From the NCBI RefSeq assembly GCF_007991455.1, contig NZ_BJYJ01000001.1, positions 558,001 to 622,000 on the forward strand: a stretch of 64,000 nucleotides of DNA, in the 5' to 3' direction. Below the pieces are notes generated by a model. The model ran no database searches, had not been told where the DNA came from, and was given only the letters and a program-made list of their open reading frames with translations. This document shows positions 43,842-52,834 of this stretch, one piece after another. Both the position numbers and the translations under genes were made by a program. The DNA comes from Chryseobacterium hagamense. Lineage in GTDB: Bacteria; Bacteroidota; Bacteroidia; Flavobacteriales; Weeksellaceae. Positions within the stretch are counted from its first letter, which is position 1, and the number at the start of each line of letters is the position of its first letter.

Positions 43842-46800
43842 ATGCGAAAACTCTTTTTTCTACTCAACATCTTCTGTTGTATTTCTATCTTTTCACAGAA
43901 AAAAACTCCTGAAACGAATGATTATTTCTTTTATGAAAACAAAGGCCAGATTGTAGACCAGGACGGAAAAGATAATCCTGATGTAAAATATCTGTTTCAC
44001 TCAGCAGGATTGAATGTACAGCTCAGGACTTCGGGATTTTCTTATGATGTATACGAAACAAAAAAGACCATAAATCCAAATTCATCCAAATTAAAAAAAG
44101 ACGGAGCAATCGATGGCAGAACCTTTCAGGAAGATGAATTTTTGTACGAAAACCAGTTTCACCGGATTGATATTGAGTTAATAAATTCAAATAAAAACGC
44201 ATCTGTCGTTGCCGAAGGTAAATCTCCGGATTACAGCAACTATTACAATGTTCCCGGCAGATCTAAAGGGATAACATCCGTTCACCGGTTCCGGAAGGTG
44301 ACCTATAAGAATATTTATCCCCATATTGATCTTGTATTTTTTAAGCCAAAAGACACTTTGAAGCCTGTTGAATATAACTTCATCATCCAACCCGGAGGAA
44401 AGATTTCGGATATTAAAATGAAATTCAATGGAGCACCCACTGCAATTAAGGATAAAAAGCTCCTGATGAAAGTGCGTTTCGGTGATTTGTTTGAAAGCAT
44501 CCCAAGCAGCTGGATCGAAGGCAGCAGAAAAGAAAATATAGACGTTTCATTTAAGGATTTTGGAGGCCAGGTTTTCGGATTCAATGCACCTGTGGAAACC
44601 GCTGATCGGAAAATCGTTATTGATCCCATACCAACTAGAATATGGGGAAGTTATGCGGGAGGAAACGGTGATGATTACGGGGGTATAAAAACGGACATCC
44701 AGTCAAGAGGATATGTCTTCGGAACAAGCAGCAGTTATAATAATATTGCGACATCAGGAACCTTTCAGCAAAACCTTTCTCTTGGATTCGATGCATTTAT
44801 TATGAAACTTACCAAAGACGGTCAAAGGCTCTGGGGTACCTATTATGGTTTTAATATGACTGACGTGTTTCAGGATGTAGATTTTGATGAAAACTTTAAT
44901 ATTTATGCAGGAGGAACTGTTGAAAGAGGGTTAAACAATACGAATATAGTAGTTGTAAAATTCAACAGCAACGGAAATATGGTTTTTCAAAAAGAATTTA
45001 TATCCAGCAGGAAAGATAAACTTTATACCATCTCATATAATCAAAACGAAGTATTTATCGGTGGCGATGCTTTTAGTTCGGATTTTCCTACCGTCAATGC
45101 AATGCAGCCTTCAAAGACCACTCCAATAGGATATACTGATGGTATTCTGGCCTCAATAAATGCAATTACGGGAATTGTAAACTGGGCAACCTATTTCGGA
45201 GAGAGTGACGGTTCTACTTCTATTTTTGAAATTATGTCTTCGTCGGACAATCTGGAAATCATAGGAGCGACCCAATCGGCAAATATCCCAATGGTTAATG
45301 CATTCCAACCACTGAAAGGAGGCGGTTCAGACGGTATTTATATAAGGTTGTCAAGATCAGGAAATACTATTCTGAAATCAAGCTATTATGGAAATGCAGG
45401 CGATGAATTTGTTGTAAAAGGAAGAATTGTAAATAATGTATTGATTCTCCCGGGAAAATATTCAACTCCCGCTTTCCCACTGGGTCAGCCCGGAATCTGG
45501 AGAGTCAGTTTATCTAATCACACGATTACAAAAAATTATTTTAATTTCAATGGAGATCCTCAGTTATTAGCTTATCCCGACGCATCCGGAAACGTATTTT
45601 TTACAGGACTTCATTCCAATGGACAGCCTGATATTTCAACACCCGGAGCTTATATGGGAATGCCTTCTCCATATATCTCTACTTTCTTGATTAAATATAA
45701 TCAAAATGACATTAAAGAATGGGGAACATATTATACCGGAAATGGAGCGACACAGCAAGGAATGGCAACAAAAGATAATGAGGGAGCCATTTATCTGACA
45801 GGAATGTCAAGTGGAAATACAACAGGAATTGCAACCTCCGGAACATTCCAACAATCGAACGGTGGCCTAAATGACATTTTTATTGCCAAATTCCAGGATT
45901 GTACCTCTTCCGCAGTTATTTCCTCCAATTCCCCGGTCTGCATCAACTCTACGCTGCAACTGAATGCGTCAGGCGGTGCAGTGTACAACTGGACCGGACC
46001 CAACGGATTTACTTCTACGCTACAGAATCCGTCAATCCCCAATGCAACGGCTGCCAATTCCGGAATATACACCTGTCAGGTATCCGGAACCGGAAGCTGT
46101 GACGGAAGTTTTACCGTAAATGTAACGGTTGGAGACACCGTTGCACCCGTTCCGGCTTCAGCCATCCTTCCCAACATCACCGGAGACTGCCATACCGTGG
46201 TTTCAACCATTCCGACAGCAACGGACAACTGCGCCGGAACCATCACGGCAACTACAACGGATCCGCTTTCCTATTCCTTACCGGGAACGTATGTGATCCA
46301 CTGGGCGTATAATGATGGAAACGGAAACATGACGACACAAAATCAAAATGTAACGGTAACGGCTCCTGCACTGCCGGCTACCCTGAATACCCAACAAACC
46401 TTTTGCGCAAGCCTTCATCCTACCCTTGCCGAGATCCAGATTACCGGGCAGAACATCAAATGGTATGATGCAGCGGGCATTCTTTTACCAATAATAACAC
46501 CGCTGGTCAACGGGCAGACCTACTTTGCTTCACAAACCATCAACGGCTGCGAAAGCAATAAGCTTGCAATTCAGGTAACGGTACACAACACACCGGAACC
46601 AACGGGAAATCCGGTTCAGGATTTCTGTATTTCGGCTGCTCCGACTTTGGCCAGCCTGACAATTACAGGAACTTCACTGAAGTTTTACGATGCCACCGGA
46701 AACATTTTGCCGCTGACCACTCCGCTTGTGGACGGAACGACTTATTATGTAACACAGACCCTGAACGGCTGCGAATCGGAAAAGCTTTCGGTCATGGCCA

Positions 46801-47753
46801 CTCTTTCGGCCAACAATGTTCCGGCTAATGACTATTCCGTGACTTTATGCAATACCAGCACGGGAAGTTCTATGAATATTGATTTAACGACCTATCAACC
46901 GGATATCATCGTTAATCCGGGAAGTTACACCTTCACTTATACGGACAATTCGGGAAATCCGATCTCCAGTCCGGCAAACTATCTGTTAAATATCGGATCA
47001 ACGGTAATTCACGTTAAAGTTTCCACGCCCGACGGATGCTTTAAAATCGTAAGGTTAAATATCGCTTTGAATCCCAGGCCAAAATTAAGCCTTCCGGAAA
47101 GGATCGATTTCTGCAAAGGGAAAACAGTAACGCTTGATGCCGGAAGCGGCTATGCCTCTTACCTGTGGAGTACCGGGGCAACTACGCAGGCGATTACGGT
47201 TTCCGCTCCGGGAAATTATTCCGTGGCAGTGACGAACAGCTTCGGGTGCCAGAGTACGGGCAATATTCAGGTAAGCTACACGGTTTTACCGGAAATCGTA
47301 TCGGTGAACGTAAGCAATAATTCTGCAACGGTGATTCTTTCCGCAACAGGAAACTTTGAATATTCACTTGATAATTTTACGTGGCAGGATTCCAATATAT
47401 TTACCAACCTGAAAATCGGGGAATATCTGGTTTATGTAAGGACAAAAGGAGGTTGTATCATCGGCCAGAAACCTTTCTCCATTTTCAATATCCCCAATAC
47501 CTTTACGCCAAACGGTGACGGCTTCAATGATCACTGGAAAATTGCCGGACTGGAAAATTATCCGGGAACTGAGGTCAATATTTACGACCGGAGAGGACTT
47601 CCTGTTTTCAAAGAGGTCATTTCTAAAAAACCATTGGTATGGGATGGCATACTGAACGGAAGCCAGATCCCGACAGGAAACTACTGGTATACGATAAAAG
47701 TATCGGACGGCAGGGTGTATACCGGCTGGCTGCTGATCAAAAACAGAGAATAA
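43842..47753 (+). CDS. Type IX-secreted beta-propeller/Ig protein with gliding-motility-type C-terminal domain
   Basis: 1303 residues. Signal peptide at about 1-19 (FLLNIFCCISIFSQ). Residues about 25-265 match the N-terminal domain common to SBBP proteins (DDYFFYENKGQIVDQDG-like start, YKNIYPHIDLVFFKPKDTLK). Residues about 266-685 hold SBBP propeller repeats (IWGSYAGGNGDDYGG). An Ig-like domain follows (VCINSTLQLNASGGAVYNWT), then a HYR-like domain, two Ig-like-flavo repeats (GILLPIITPLVNGQTYFASQ and NILPLTTPLVDGTTYYVTQT) and the CHU_C sorting domain (NTFTPNGDGFNDHWKIAGLE). It is exported by type IX secretion to the surface or medium. Ligand unknown. Confidence 0.9.
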   Translation: MRKLFFLLNIFCCISIFSQKKTPETNDYFFYENKGQIVDQDGKDNPDVKYLFHSAGLNVQLRTSGFSYDVYETKKTINPNSSKLKKDGAIDGRTFQEDEFLYENQFHRIDIELINSNKNASVVAEGKSPDYSNYYNVPGRSKGITSVHRFRKVTYKNIYPHIDLVFFKPKDTLKPVEYNFIIQPGGKISDIKMKFNGAPTAIKDKKLLMKVRFGDLFESIPSSWIEGSRKENIDVSFKDFGGQVFGFNAPVETADRKIVIDPIPTRIWGSYAGGNGDDYGGIKTDIQSRGYVFGTSSSYNNIATSGTFQQNLSLGFDAFIMKLTKDGQRLWGTYYGFNMTDVFQDVDFDENFNIYAGGTVERGLNNTNIVVVKFNSNGNMVFQKEFISSRKDKLYTISYNQNEVFIGGDAFSSDFPTVNAMQPSKTTPIGYTDGILASINAITGIVNWATYFGESDGSTSIFEIMSSSDNLEIIGATQSANIPMVNAFQPLKGGGSDGIYIRLSRSGNTILKSSYYGNAGDEFVVKGRIVNNVLILPGKYSTPAFPLGQPGIWRVSLSNHTITKNYFNFNGDPQLLAYPDASGNVFFTGLHSNGQPDISTPGAYMGMPSPYISTFLIKYNQNDIKEWGTYYTGNGATQQGMATKDNEGAIYLTGMSSGNTTGIATSGTFQQSNGGLNDIFIAKFQDCTSSAVISSNSPVCINSTLQLNASGGAVYNWTGPNGFTSTLQNPSIPNATAANSGIYTCQVSGTGSCDGSFTVNVTVGDTVAPVPASAILPNITGDCHTVVSTIPTATDNCAGTITATTTDPLSYSLPGTYVIHWAYNDGNGNMTTQNQNVTVTAPALPATLNTQQTFCASLHPTLAEIQITGQNIKWYDAAGILLPIITPLVNGQTYFASQTINGCESNKLAIQVTVHNTPEPTGNPVQDFCISAAPTLASLTITGTSLKFYDATGNILPLTTPLVDGTTYYVTQTLNGCESEKLSVMATLSANNVPANDYSVTLCNTSTGSSMNIDLTTYQPDIIVNPGSYTFTYTDNSGNPISSPANYLLNIGSTVIHVKVSTPDGCFKIVRLNIALNPRPKLSLPERIDFCKGKTVTLDAGSGYASYLWSTGATTQAITVSAPGNYSVAVTNSFGCQSTGNIQVSYTVLPEIVSVNVSNNSATVILSATGNFEYSLDNFTWQDSNIFTNLKIGEYLVYVRTKGGCIIGQKPFSIFNIPNTFTPNGDGFNDHWKIAGLENYPGTEVNIYDRRGLPVFKEVISKKPLVWDGILNGSQIPTGNYWYTIKVSDGRVYTGWLLIKNRE

Positions 47754-47760
47754 TATAAAT

Positions 47761-47792
47761 AAAAAACGAACGGAAATTTCCGCTCGTTTTTT
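47761..47792. terminator. Bidirectional terminator between convergent genes
   Basis: A near-perfect 16-bp inverted repeat (AAAAAACGAACGGAAA with TTTCCGCTCGTTTTTT, one mismatch) with A- and T-runs at both ends, so it works in both directions. It sits between the secreted-protein gene and the CvfB gene. Confidence 0.88.
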
Positions 47793-47794
47793 AT

Positions 47795-48619
47795 TTAGAG
47801 TAAACGAATCTTATCGTCCAGGATATCGATGATCTTATCTTTATAGAGTCCTCCGATGGCCTTTTTAAAGTTCTTTTTGCTCATCTGCACCTCATCTTTG
47901 ATTTCTTCCGGTGAAGACTTGTCTGAAAGGTGAAGCAGTCCGTAATTCTCTTCCAGTCTGTCTAAGATTTTCTTTTTGAATTCATCGATGTTTTCAAATC
48001 CTTCGGGCTGCAGGGAAACATCGATTTTACCGTCTTCCCGGATGGCCTTGATGTAGCCGGTTTCTTCGGAAAGAGGATATAATTTTTTGAAAACATCGGA
48101 AGCATAGATCAGCCCGATGTATTTTTTGTTGATCACAACATTCCAACCCAGTTCGCTTTCATTCATCATGATCAGTTCCACTTTGTCGCCTTTCTCAAAA
48201 GGAAGATCCTCGTATTGCGGGTTTCTTTTAAATTTGGTGGTTCCGGTAATCAGTCCCAGCTCTTCATCGATATAGAGATGTACCAGATATCTTTTGCCTT
48301 CAATGATTTTAGTTTTCTGCTGCTTGTACGGGATAAAAAGATCTTTAATGATTCCCCAATCCATAAAAGCACCGCTCGGCAGGCTCTGTACACAGCTCAT
48401 TACGGCGAATTCATCTACTTCCGCCAACGGAATTTCTGTAGTGGCTTTTAATTTACCGTCATCCTGATAAACGAAAACTTCTATTTCATCATCAATTTCC
48501 TTATCGTCCTGAGTGAAAATTTTCGGCAGGAAGGCTTTTTCACCGGATTCGTCCGTAAGGATCCATCCTGAGTTGTTTTTTTCTGAAATTTTTAAAGTCT
48601 GGGTTTTTCCGATTTGCAT
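47795..48619 (-). CDS. S1-like RNA-binding protein of the CvfB family
   Basis: 274 residues. Several S1-like OB folds are followed by a winged-helix: IGKTQTLKISEKNNSGWILT, ASGEKAFLP-like DESGEKAFLPKIFTQDDKEI, GLITGTTKFKRN, NKKYIGLIYASDVFKKLYPL, and the C-terminal wHTH LLHLSDKSSPEEIKDEVQMS then KKNFKKAIGGLYK. CvfB proteins affect virulence-factor expression in staphylococci, but their direct role is unknown. Length is normal. It ends only 3 bases from the shared terminator. Confidence 0.9.
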   Translation of the reverse strand: MQIGKTQTLKISEKNNSGWILTDESGEKAFLPKIFTQDDKEIDDEIEVFVYQDDGKLKATTEIPLAEVDEFAVMSCVQSLPSGAFMDWGIIKDLFIPYKQQKTKIIEGKRYLVHLYIDEELGLITGTTKFKRNPQYEDLPFEKGDKVELIMMNESELGWNVVINKKYIGLIYASDVFKKLYPLSEETGYIKAIREDGKIDVSLQPEGFENIDEFKKKILDRLEENYGLLHLSDKSSPEEIKDEVQMSKKNFKKAIGGLYKDKIIDILDDKIRLL

Positions 48620-48989
48620 GGATGATAAAATTAGTCGACAAAGGTACAGAAAATAATTGCAAATTTGAAAGTGGGAGTGTTTTAGCGTTTTGGAGTAACC
48701 CTAGTTGTAAATCAGAAATCGTTCAAAATACCTGAAAACGGAAGCTGGATCCTGGAAGTTTCTTTTATAAGAATACTACTGACAGCCTTTACTATTAAAT
48801 GACTTTATCTGTAATTTTTCAGAGACAAACTTTATTTAAAATTTCAACTTTCTCCTAACTTTCTATTTTTAAATCACTGAAAACCAATAAATACCATGGA
48901 ATTTCAGATTAATTTTATAAACAAAATAAGACTGCCAATAATAATGACAGTCTTAATTTTATATTAAATGATTTAATTTTAAATCTGCT
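48620..48989. other. Gene-free interval
   Basis: No gene is seen. It holds a degenerate inverted copy of the dispersed element (48740-48763: GGAAGCTGGATCCTGGAAGT region) and, close to lpdA, a terminator hairpin. The rest is AT-rich sequence without recognisable signals. Confidence 0.5.
48927..48955 (-). terminator. Intrinsic terminator of lpdA
   Basis: An 8-bp stem (TAAGACTG with CAGTCTTA) and a 13-base loop. On the minus strand it is followed by TTTTGTTT. It lies about 35 bases past the lpdA stop. Confidence 0.7.
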
Positions 48990-50393
48990 TTACATATGAA
49001 TCGGTCTTTTCGCCGTGGCATCCAATGCCGCTTCTTTGATCGCTTCCGCATACGTCGGGTGAGCGTGTGAGCTTCTGGCAATGTCTTCTGCGCTGGCCCG
49101 GAACTCCATGGCAATAACTCCTTCTGCAATAAGGTCGGCAGCTCTTGCTCCGATAATATGCATTCCCAAAACTTCATCGGTTTTTTCATCTGCGATGATT
49201 TTTACCAATCCGTCTACATCGCCGCTTGCCCGGCTTCTTCCCAAGGCTCGCATCGGGAAAGAACCTACTTTGTAAGCTACTCCTTCTTCCTTCAGCTGCT
49301 CTTCGGTTTTGCCTACTCCGGCAACTTCCGGCCATGTATAGACCACTCCCGGAATCAGGTTATAATTGATGTGCGGCTTTTGTCCGGCCAGGGTTTCAGC
49401 AACGAAAACCCCTTCTTCTTCTGCCTTGTGAGCCAGCATGGCCCCTTTGATCACGTCTCCGATCGCATAGATATTAGCCACGTTGGTCTGAAGATGGTCG
49501 TTAACTTTTACTCTTCCTCTTTCGTCAAGCTCGACACCGGCTTTTTCAAGGCCCACCCCGTCCGTGAACGGTCTTCTTCCTACGGAAACCAGGCAGTAAT
49601 CGCCTTCTACGACTAATTCTGCTCCTTTTTTGTCTTTGGCTGTAATTTTTACGGTATCCCCGTTTCTCTCCACTGCAGAAACTGCTGTGGAAAGCATGAA
49701 CTTCATGCCCTGTTTCTTAAGAACTTTCGTTAATTCTTTGCTCAAGGCACCATCCATTCCCGGAATAATTTTATCCATGAACTCGACTACGGTCACCTGG
49801 GCACCTAATCTTAAGTAAACGGAACCTAATTCAAGTCCTATGACCCCTCCACCGATAACCACCAGGTGCTTAGGGATTTCTTTAAGGTTTAAAGCTTCCG
49901 TGGAAGTGATCACCCGCTCTTTATCAATCGTAATGAAAGGTAAAGAAGACGGTTTGGAACCGGTAGCGATGATGGTATATTTGGATTCGATCGTTTCCGT
50001 AGAACCGTCGTTTTTCGTTACTTTGATCTGGTTGGCGGATTCGAAGCTCCCTACTCCTTCAAAAACAGTAATTTTGTTTTTGTTCATCAGGTAGCTGATC
50101 CCGTCCGTATTTTGTTTGATCACCTCGTTCTTACGCTCGATCATTCTGGCAATATCCGCCTGTGGCTCATTGATAATGATTCCGTGGCCCGCAAAATGAT
50201 GCTTGGCGTTCTCAAAATGTTCGGAGCTGTCTAAAAGTGCTTTCGACGGGATACATCCCACGTTCAGGCAGGTTCCGCCCAAAGTCGGGTATTTTTCAAT
50301 AATTGCTGTTGTGAAACCTAATTGCGCGGCGCGGATTGCAGCAACATAACCACCAGGACCGGAACCGATTACGGTAACATCGAATTGACTCAT
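48990..50393 (-). CDS. lpdA: Dihydrolipoyl dehydrogenase
   Basis: E3 flavoprotein that reoxidises dihydrolipoamide in 2-oxoacid dehydrogenase complexes. The 467 residues show the FAD motif VTVIGSGPGGYVAAIRAAQL, the redox disulfide GGTCLNVGCIPSKALL, the NAD motif LVVIGGGVIGLELGSVYLRL, IYAIGDVIKGAMLAHKAEEE and the dimer-interface His-Glu motif SSHAHPTYAEAIKEAALDAT. It stands alone, with no E1 or E2 gene beside it. It likely serves the 2-oxoglutarate complex whose E1 begins this window. Confidence 0.97.
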   Translation of the reverse strand: MSQFDVTVIGSGPGGYVAAIRAAQLGFTTAIIEKYPTLGGTCLNVGCIPSKALLDSSEHFENAKHHFAGHGIIINEPQADIARMIERKNEVIKQNTDGISYLMNKNKITVFEGVGSFESANQIKVTKNDGSTETIESKYTIIATGSKPSSLPFITIDKERVITSTEALNLKEIPKHLVVIGGGVIGLELGSVYLRLGAQVTVVEFMDKIIPGMDGALSKELTKVLKKQGMKFMLSTAVSAVERNGDTVKITAKDKKGAELVVEGDYCLVSVGRRPFTDGVGLEKAGVELDERGRVKVNDHLQTNVANIYAIGDVIKGAMLAHKAEEEGVFVAETLAGQKPHINYNLIPGVVYTWPEVAGVGKTEEQLKEEGVAYKVGSFPMRALGRSRASGDVDGLVKIIADEKTDEVLGMHIIGARAADLIAEGVIAMEFRASAEDIARSSHAHPTYAEAIKEAALDATAKRPIHM

Positions 50394-50512
50394 GTTATTT
50401 ATGAATTTGTTTATTTATTATCTCTTTAGTTCTTACAAATTTAACGATTAATTGCCATACCCCCAAGTGAGTTTTGTCAAGTTTTAAAAACGGCGCATGG
50501 CTTTATAAAAAA

Positions 50513-50869
50513 TCAGCAAAAATCTTTGATATTTTTAAACTTCTCAATGATCTCACCGCATTTTTCAGCAAGAGCATCCATATATTTTTCATCGACCCGT
50601 TTTAACCTTGCGTCAAGCCTGTCTAAGAATTCTTTGCTGTACAGTTTCCTTTCATCCCCGATCGGATAAGACTGAATCTCACTGTAATAGCTATTGAATA
50701 TACTTAGATCAATATTCTCCAATTTTTTAATATCGTTGATTCTGCCCAAAAGATAATTCATCTTAAAGTATCCCGAATGGATTTCGATCTGATTGCTAAG
50801 AATTGCAATGGCATTTGACCGTAGTTTCTTTATAAACCGGTTACGTTTTAATTCATCAGATTTATTCAT
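50513..50869 (-). CDS. Unknown helical cytosolic protein
   Basis: 118 residues, basic and helical (ELKRNRFIKKLRSNAIAILS, EFLDRLDARLKRVDEKYMDA), without signal peptide, membrane segment or recognised motif. The sequence GYFKMNYLLGRINDIKKLEN and the final helix suggest a small four-helix fold. It stands alone between lpdA and a dispersed repeat. Function unknown. Confidence 0.6.
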   Translation of the reverse strand: MNKSDELKRNRFIKKLRSNAIAILSNQIEIHSGYFKMNYLLGRINDIKKLENIDLSIFNSYYSEIQSYPIGDERKLYSKEFLDRLDARLKRVDEKYMDALAEKCGEIIEKFKNIKDFC

Positions 50870-50946
50870 TACATTTTGCAGTCATAAAGTAGTAAATCGA
50901 ATATCATCTGATATTCAAGACTCTTGGCAAATAAATCCTGTCGGGA

Positions 50947-50979
50947 AACTTCCTGCATCCAGCACCCCTCTTCCAGCCT
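50947..50979 (+). repeat. Dispersed 33-base intergenic repeat, copy 2
   Basis: AACTTCCTGCATCCAGCA then CCCCTCTTCCAGCCT. It matches the copy at 35478-35510 in 30 of 33 positions, and the three differences are transitions. It lies between two unknown genes. Confidence 0.8.
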
Positions 50980-51008
50980 ATTTCTTTGAACTCCTGTAAA
51001 AGTCTAAA

Positions 51009-51353
51009 TTAAATATCAATTTTCCCGGCGCCAAATGCTGTCGTATTTCCAAAAAATTCACCTCCGTAGACATACCATTCGAGGCTTTCAATGTATCCCA
51101 ACGCATTTTCAGGCGTAATCTGCGGGCGGTCTTTCTTGGAAACCATTCCTTTGTACCATTTACCGGATTCGGAGGTATGGTCTGCATGAAAAGCATACCG
51201 GATCCATATCCTCTGGCAAAGCTTGCACTGCTGAATGCTTACTTCGGCATTTTTTCCGTGGGTCTGATCAACACCCAGTGCTGAAGTTCTGAATTCGGTA
51301 TAAGATGAAGTGGGCTTTTCACACGCACATCCTAATTTCTGCATTTTAATCAT
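51009..51353 (-). CDS. Unknown cysteine-containing small protein
   Basis: 114 residues. It has CACE near the N-terminus and CKLCQRIW in the middle, so a metal site is possible. It also has many aromatic residues (KWYKGMVSKKDRPQITPENA, EWYVYGGEFFGNTTAFG). No family is recognised, and there is no signal peptide or membrane segment. It is 76 bases upstream, on the same strand, of the unrelated interval and 76 bases downstream of the glycosyltransferase stop, with which it may be co-transcribed. Confidence 0.6.
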   Translation of the reverse strand: MIKMQKLGCACEKPTSSYTEFRTSALGVDQTHGKNAEVSIQQCKLCQRIWIRYAFHADHTSESGKWYKGMVSKKDRPQITPENALGYIESLEWYVYGGEFFGNTTAFGAGKIDI

Positions 51354-51429
51354 GAATGAAAATTGATTTTTTTAAATAATTGAAAGCACCAAAAATAAGA
51401 AAACAGATCCCGGCAGGCAAACGGAACAA

Positions 51430-52512
51430 TTACCGCTTTACGAGATCCAGCAAAACTTTTTCGTACTGATCCAGAATAATCTGTTTTGAAAACCTGGATT
51501 TTATGCAGCTTTTGATAGCTTCCGGATCATGGTGTTCGTGCAGGACACTCATGATTTTCTGTGCGAAATCTTCATGGTTCCCGATATCGGCAATTTCCCC
51601 GTTGATGTTCTCCAGAATAATCTCATTGATCCCTCCCGGACAGTTGTTGGCCAGAGAATAGGTTCCGCAGGCGCCGGCTTCCAGCAATACATTCGGAAAG
51701 CCTTCATATCTTGACGAAAGAATAAACAGATCGGCATGTTTCAGAAACCGGTACGGGTTTTCCTGCCTTCCGTGAAAAATAACGTTTTCCAATCCTAAAA
51801 ATTCTTTCATCTGATGCAGCAGATCACGGTCCTGTCCGTCACCCAGAATGTGGAGCATCACATTTTCATTTTTAAGCCTGGAAAATACTTTTAACAGGTT
51901 ATCGAAGCCTTTTCGAGATGAAAGGTTACCGATGGCCACTACATTTTTATAATTGTATTTAAAAGTTTCCGGTTTGTCTGCATCGGTAAGCTTTTCCTCA
52001 ATAAAATCAAAATCTACCGGATTGTTGATTTTGATGACTTTCTTCGGTTTAATCCTGAAATTCCGGGTAAGATCCTTCAGCATATCATCGCTTTGGGCAA
52101 TGATCCTGTGATAATTGTTGTAAAAATTATAGAAGAATTTTATTTCTTTCCGCGTCACGTGCTGAGTCACCACATTGGTTTCGCGGGCAATGAATCTGGT
52201 GTTGGGAAAAAGCCTGATGAATAAAGACAGGTATGCGTTCACCTCACCAAAACCTGAAAACACGATATCCGGTTTCCTGCGATAGATTTCTGCCAGAATT
52301 GGCTTTAACGAATGCCTGATTCTTTCCGTATTGAGGTCGATGACTTCCACATCTTCTCTGAGGAAATTAAGATAACCTCCCTGCTTGCGCAGGAGCAAAA
52401 TCTTAGGCTCAAACCGGTCCCTGGAAAGATGGTTCGCAATGGTGGTTACGATCCTTTCGGCGCCGCCGGTTTCCAGGTCAGGCAGGATAAATATAACAGA
52501 GATCTTTTTCAT
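51430..52512 (-). CDS. Glycosyltransferase family 4
   Basis: 360 residues with two Rossmann halves (GT-B fold). The N-terminal half starts VIFILPDLETGGAERIVTTI, whose GGAER is the acceptor-side loop. The C-terminal half has VVAIGNLSSRKGFDNLLKVF, LHILGDGQDRDLLHQM, and the donor-binding motif SSRYEGFPNVLLEAGACG with its E-x7-E pair. The NDP-sugar donor and acceptor are unknown. It is a likely cytosolic enzyme for cell-surface polysaccharide or glycolipid, but no other polysaccharide genes are beside it. Confidence 0.92.
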   Translation of the reverse strand: MKKISVIFILPDLETGGAERIVTTIANHLSRDRFEPKILLLRKQGGYLNFLREDVEVIDLNTERIRHSLKPILAEIYRRKPDIVFSGFGEVNAYLSLFIRLFPNTRFIARETNVVTQHVTRKEIKFFYNFYNNYHRIIAQSDDMLKDLTRNFRIKPKKVIKINNPVDFDFIEEKLTDADKPETFKYNYKNVVAIGNLSSRKGFDNLLKVFSRLKNENVMLHILGDGQDRDLLHQMKEFLGLENVIFHGRQENPYRFLKHADLFILSSRYEGFPNVLLEAGACGTYSLANNCPGGINEIILENINGEIADIGNHEDFAQKIMSVLHEHHDPEAIKSCIKSRFSKQIILDQYEKVLLDLVKR

Positions 52513-52522
52513 CCCTGTAAAA

Positions 52523-52738
52523 TTAGTAAAAAGTTTTGGTAACCTTTAAACCAAGCTGCTCAAAAACAGAAATAATTTCACTCATCTTTTCAACGCTCAG
52601 ATAAACATATTCATCTTCTTTAAAACTCATTCCCGATTGGTGAAAGAATGAGAATGGTTTATCACTTCTGCCAAAAATACCTTCCGGCTCTCCAAATATG
52701 ATATTACTGAAATATAACGAAGTCCGATCTTTTGCTAT
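52523..52738 (-). pseudogene. Short open frame without a start, probable gene remnant
   Basis: After a TGA, a minus-strand frame of 71 codons reads protein-like (SNIIFGEPEGIFGRSDKPFS, YVYLSVEKMSEIISVFEQLG) and ends TKTFY stop. The only internal ATGs would give 35 or fewer residues. The composition looks coding, but no family is recognised. It could be a truncated gene or a small protein with a non-standard start. Confidence 0.35.
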
Positions 52739-52834
52739 TCAATGGTAGAAAAAAAGAAATTGCCAGATAAAAAAAAGAAACTCTTCCGGGGAAGAATTTC
52801 TTTTAATATGATTTCGTTATTATTGAGCACTACT

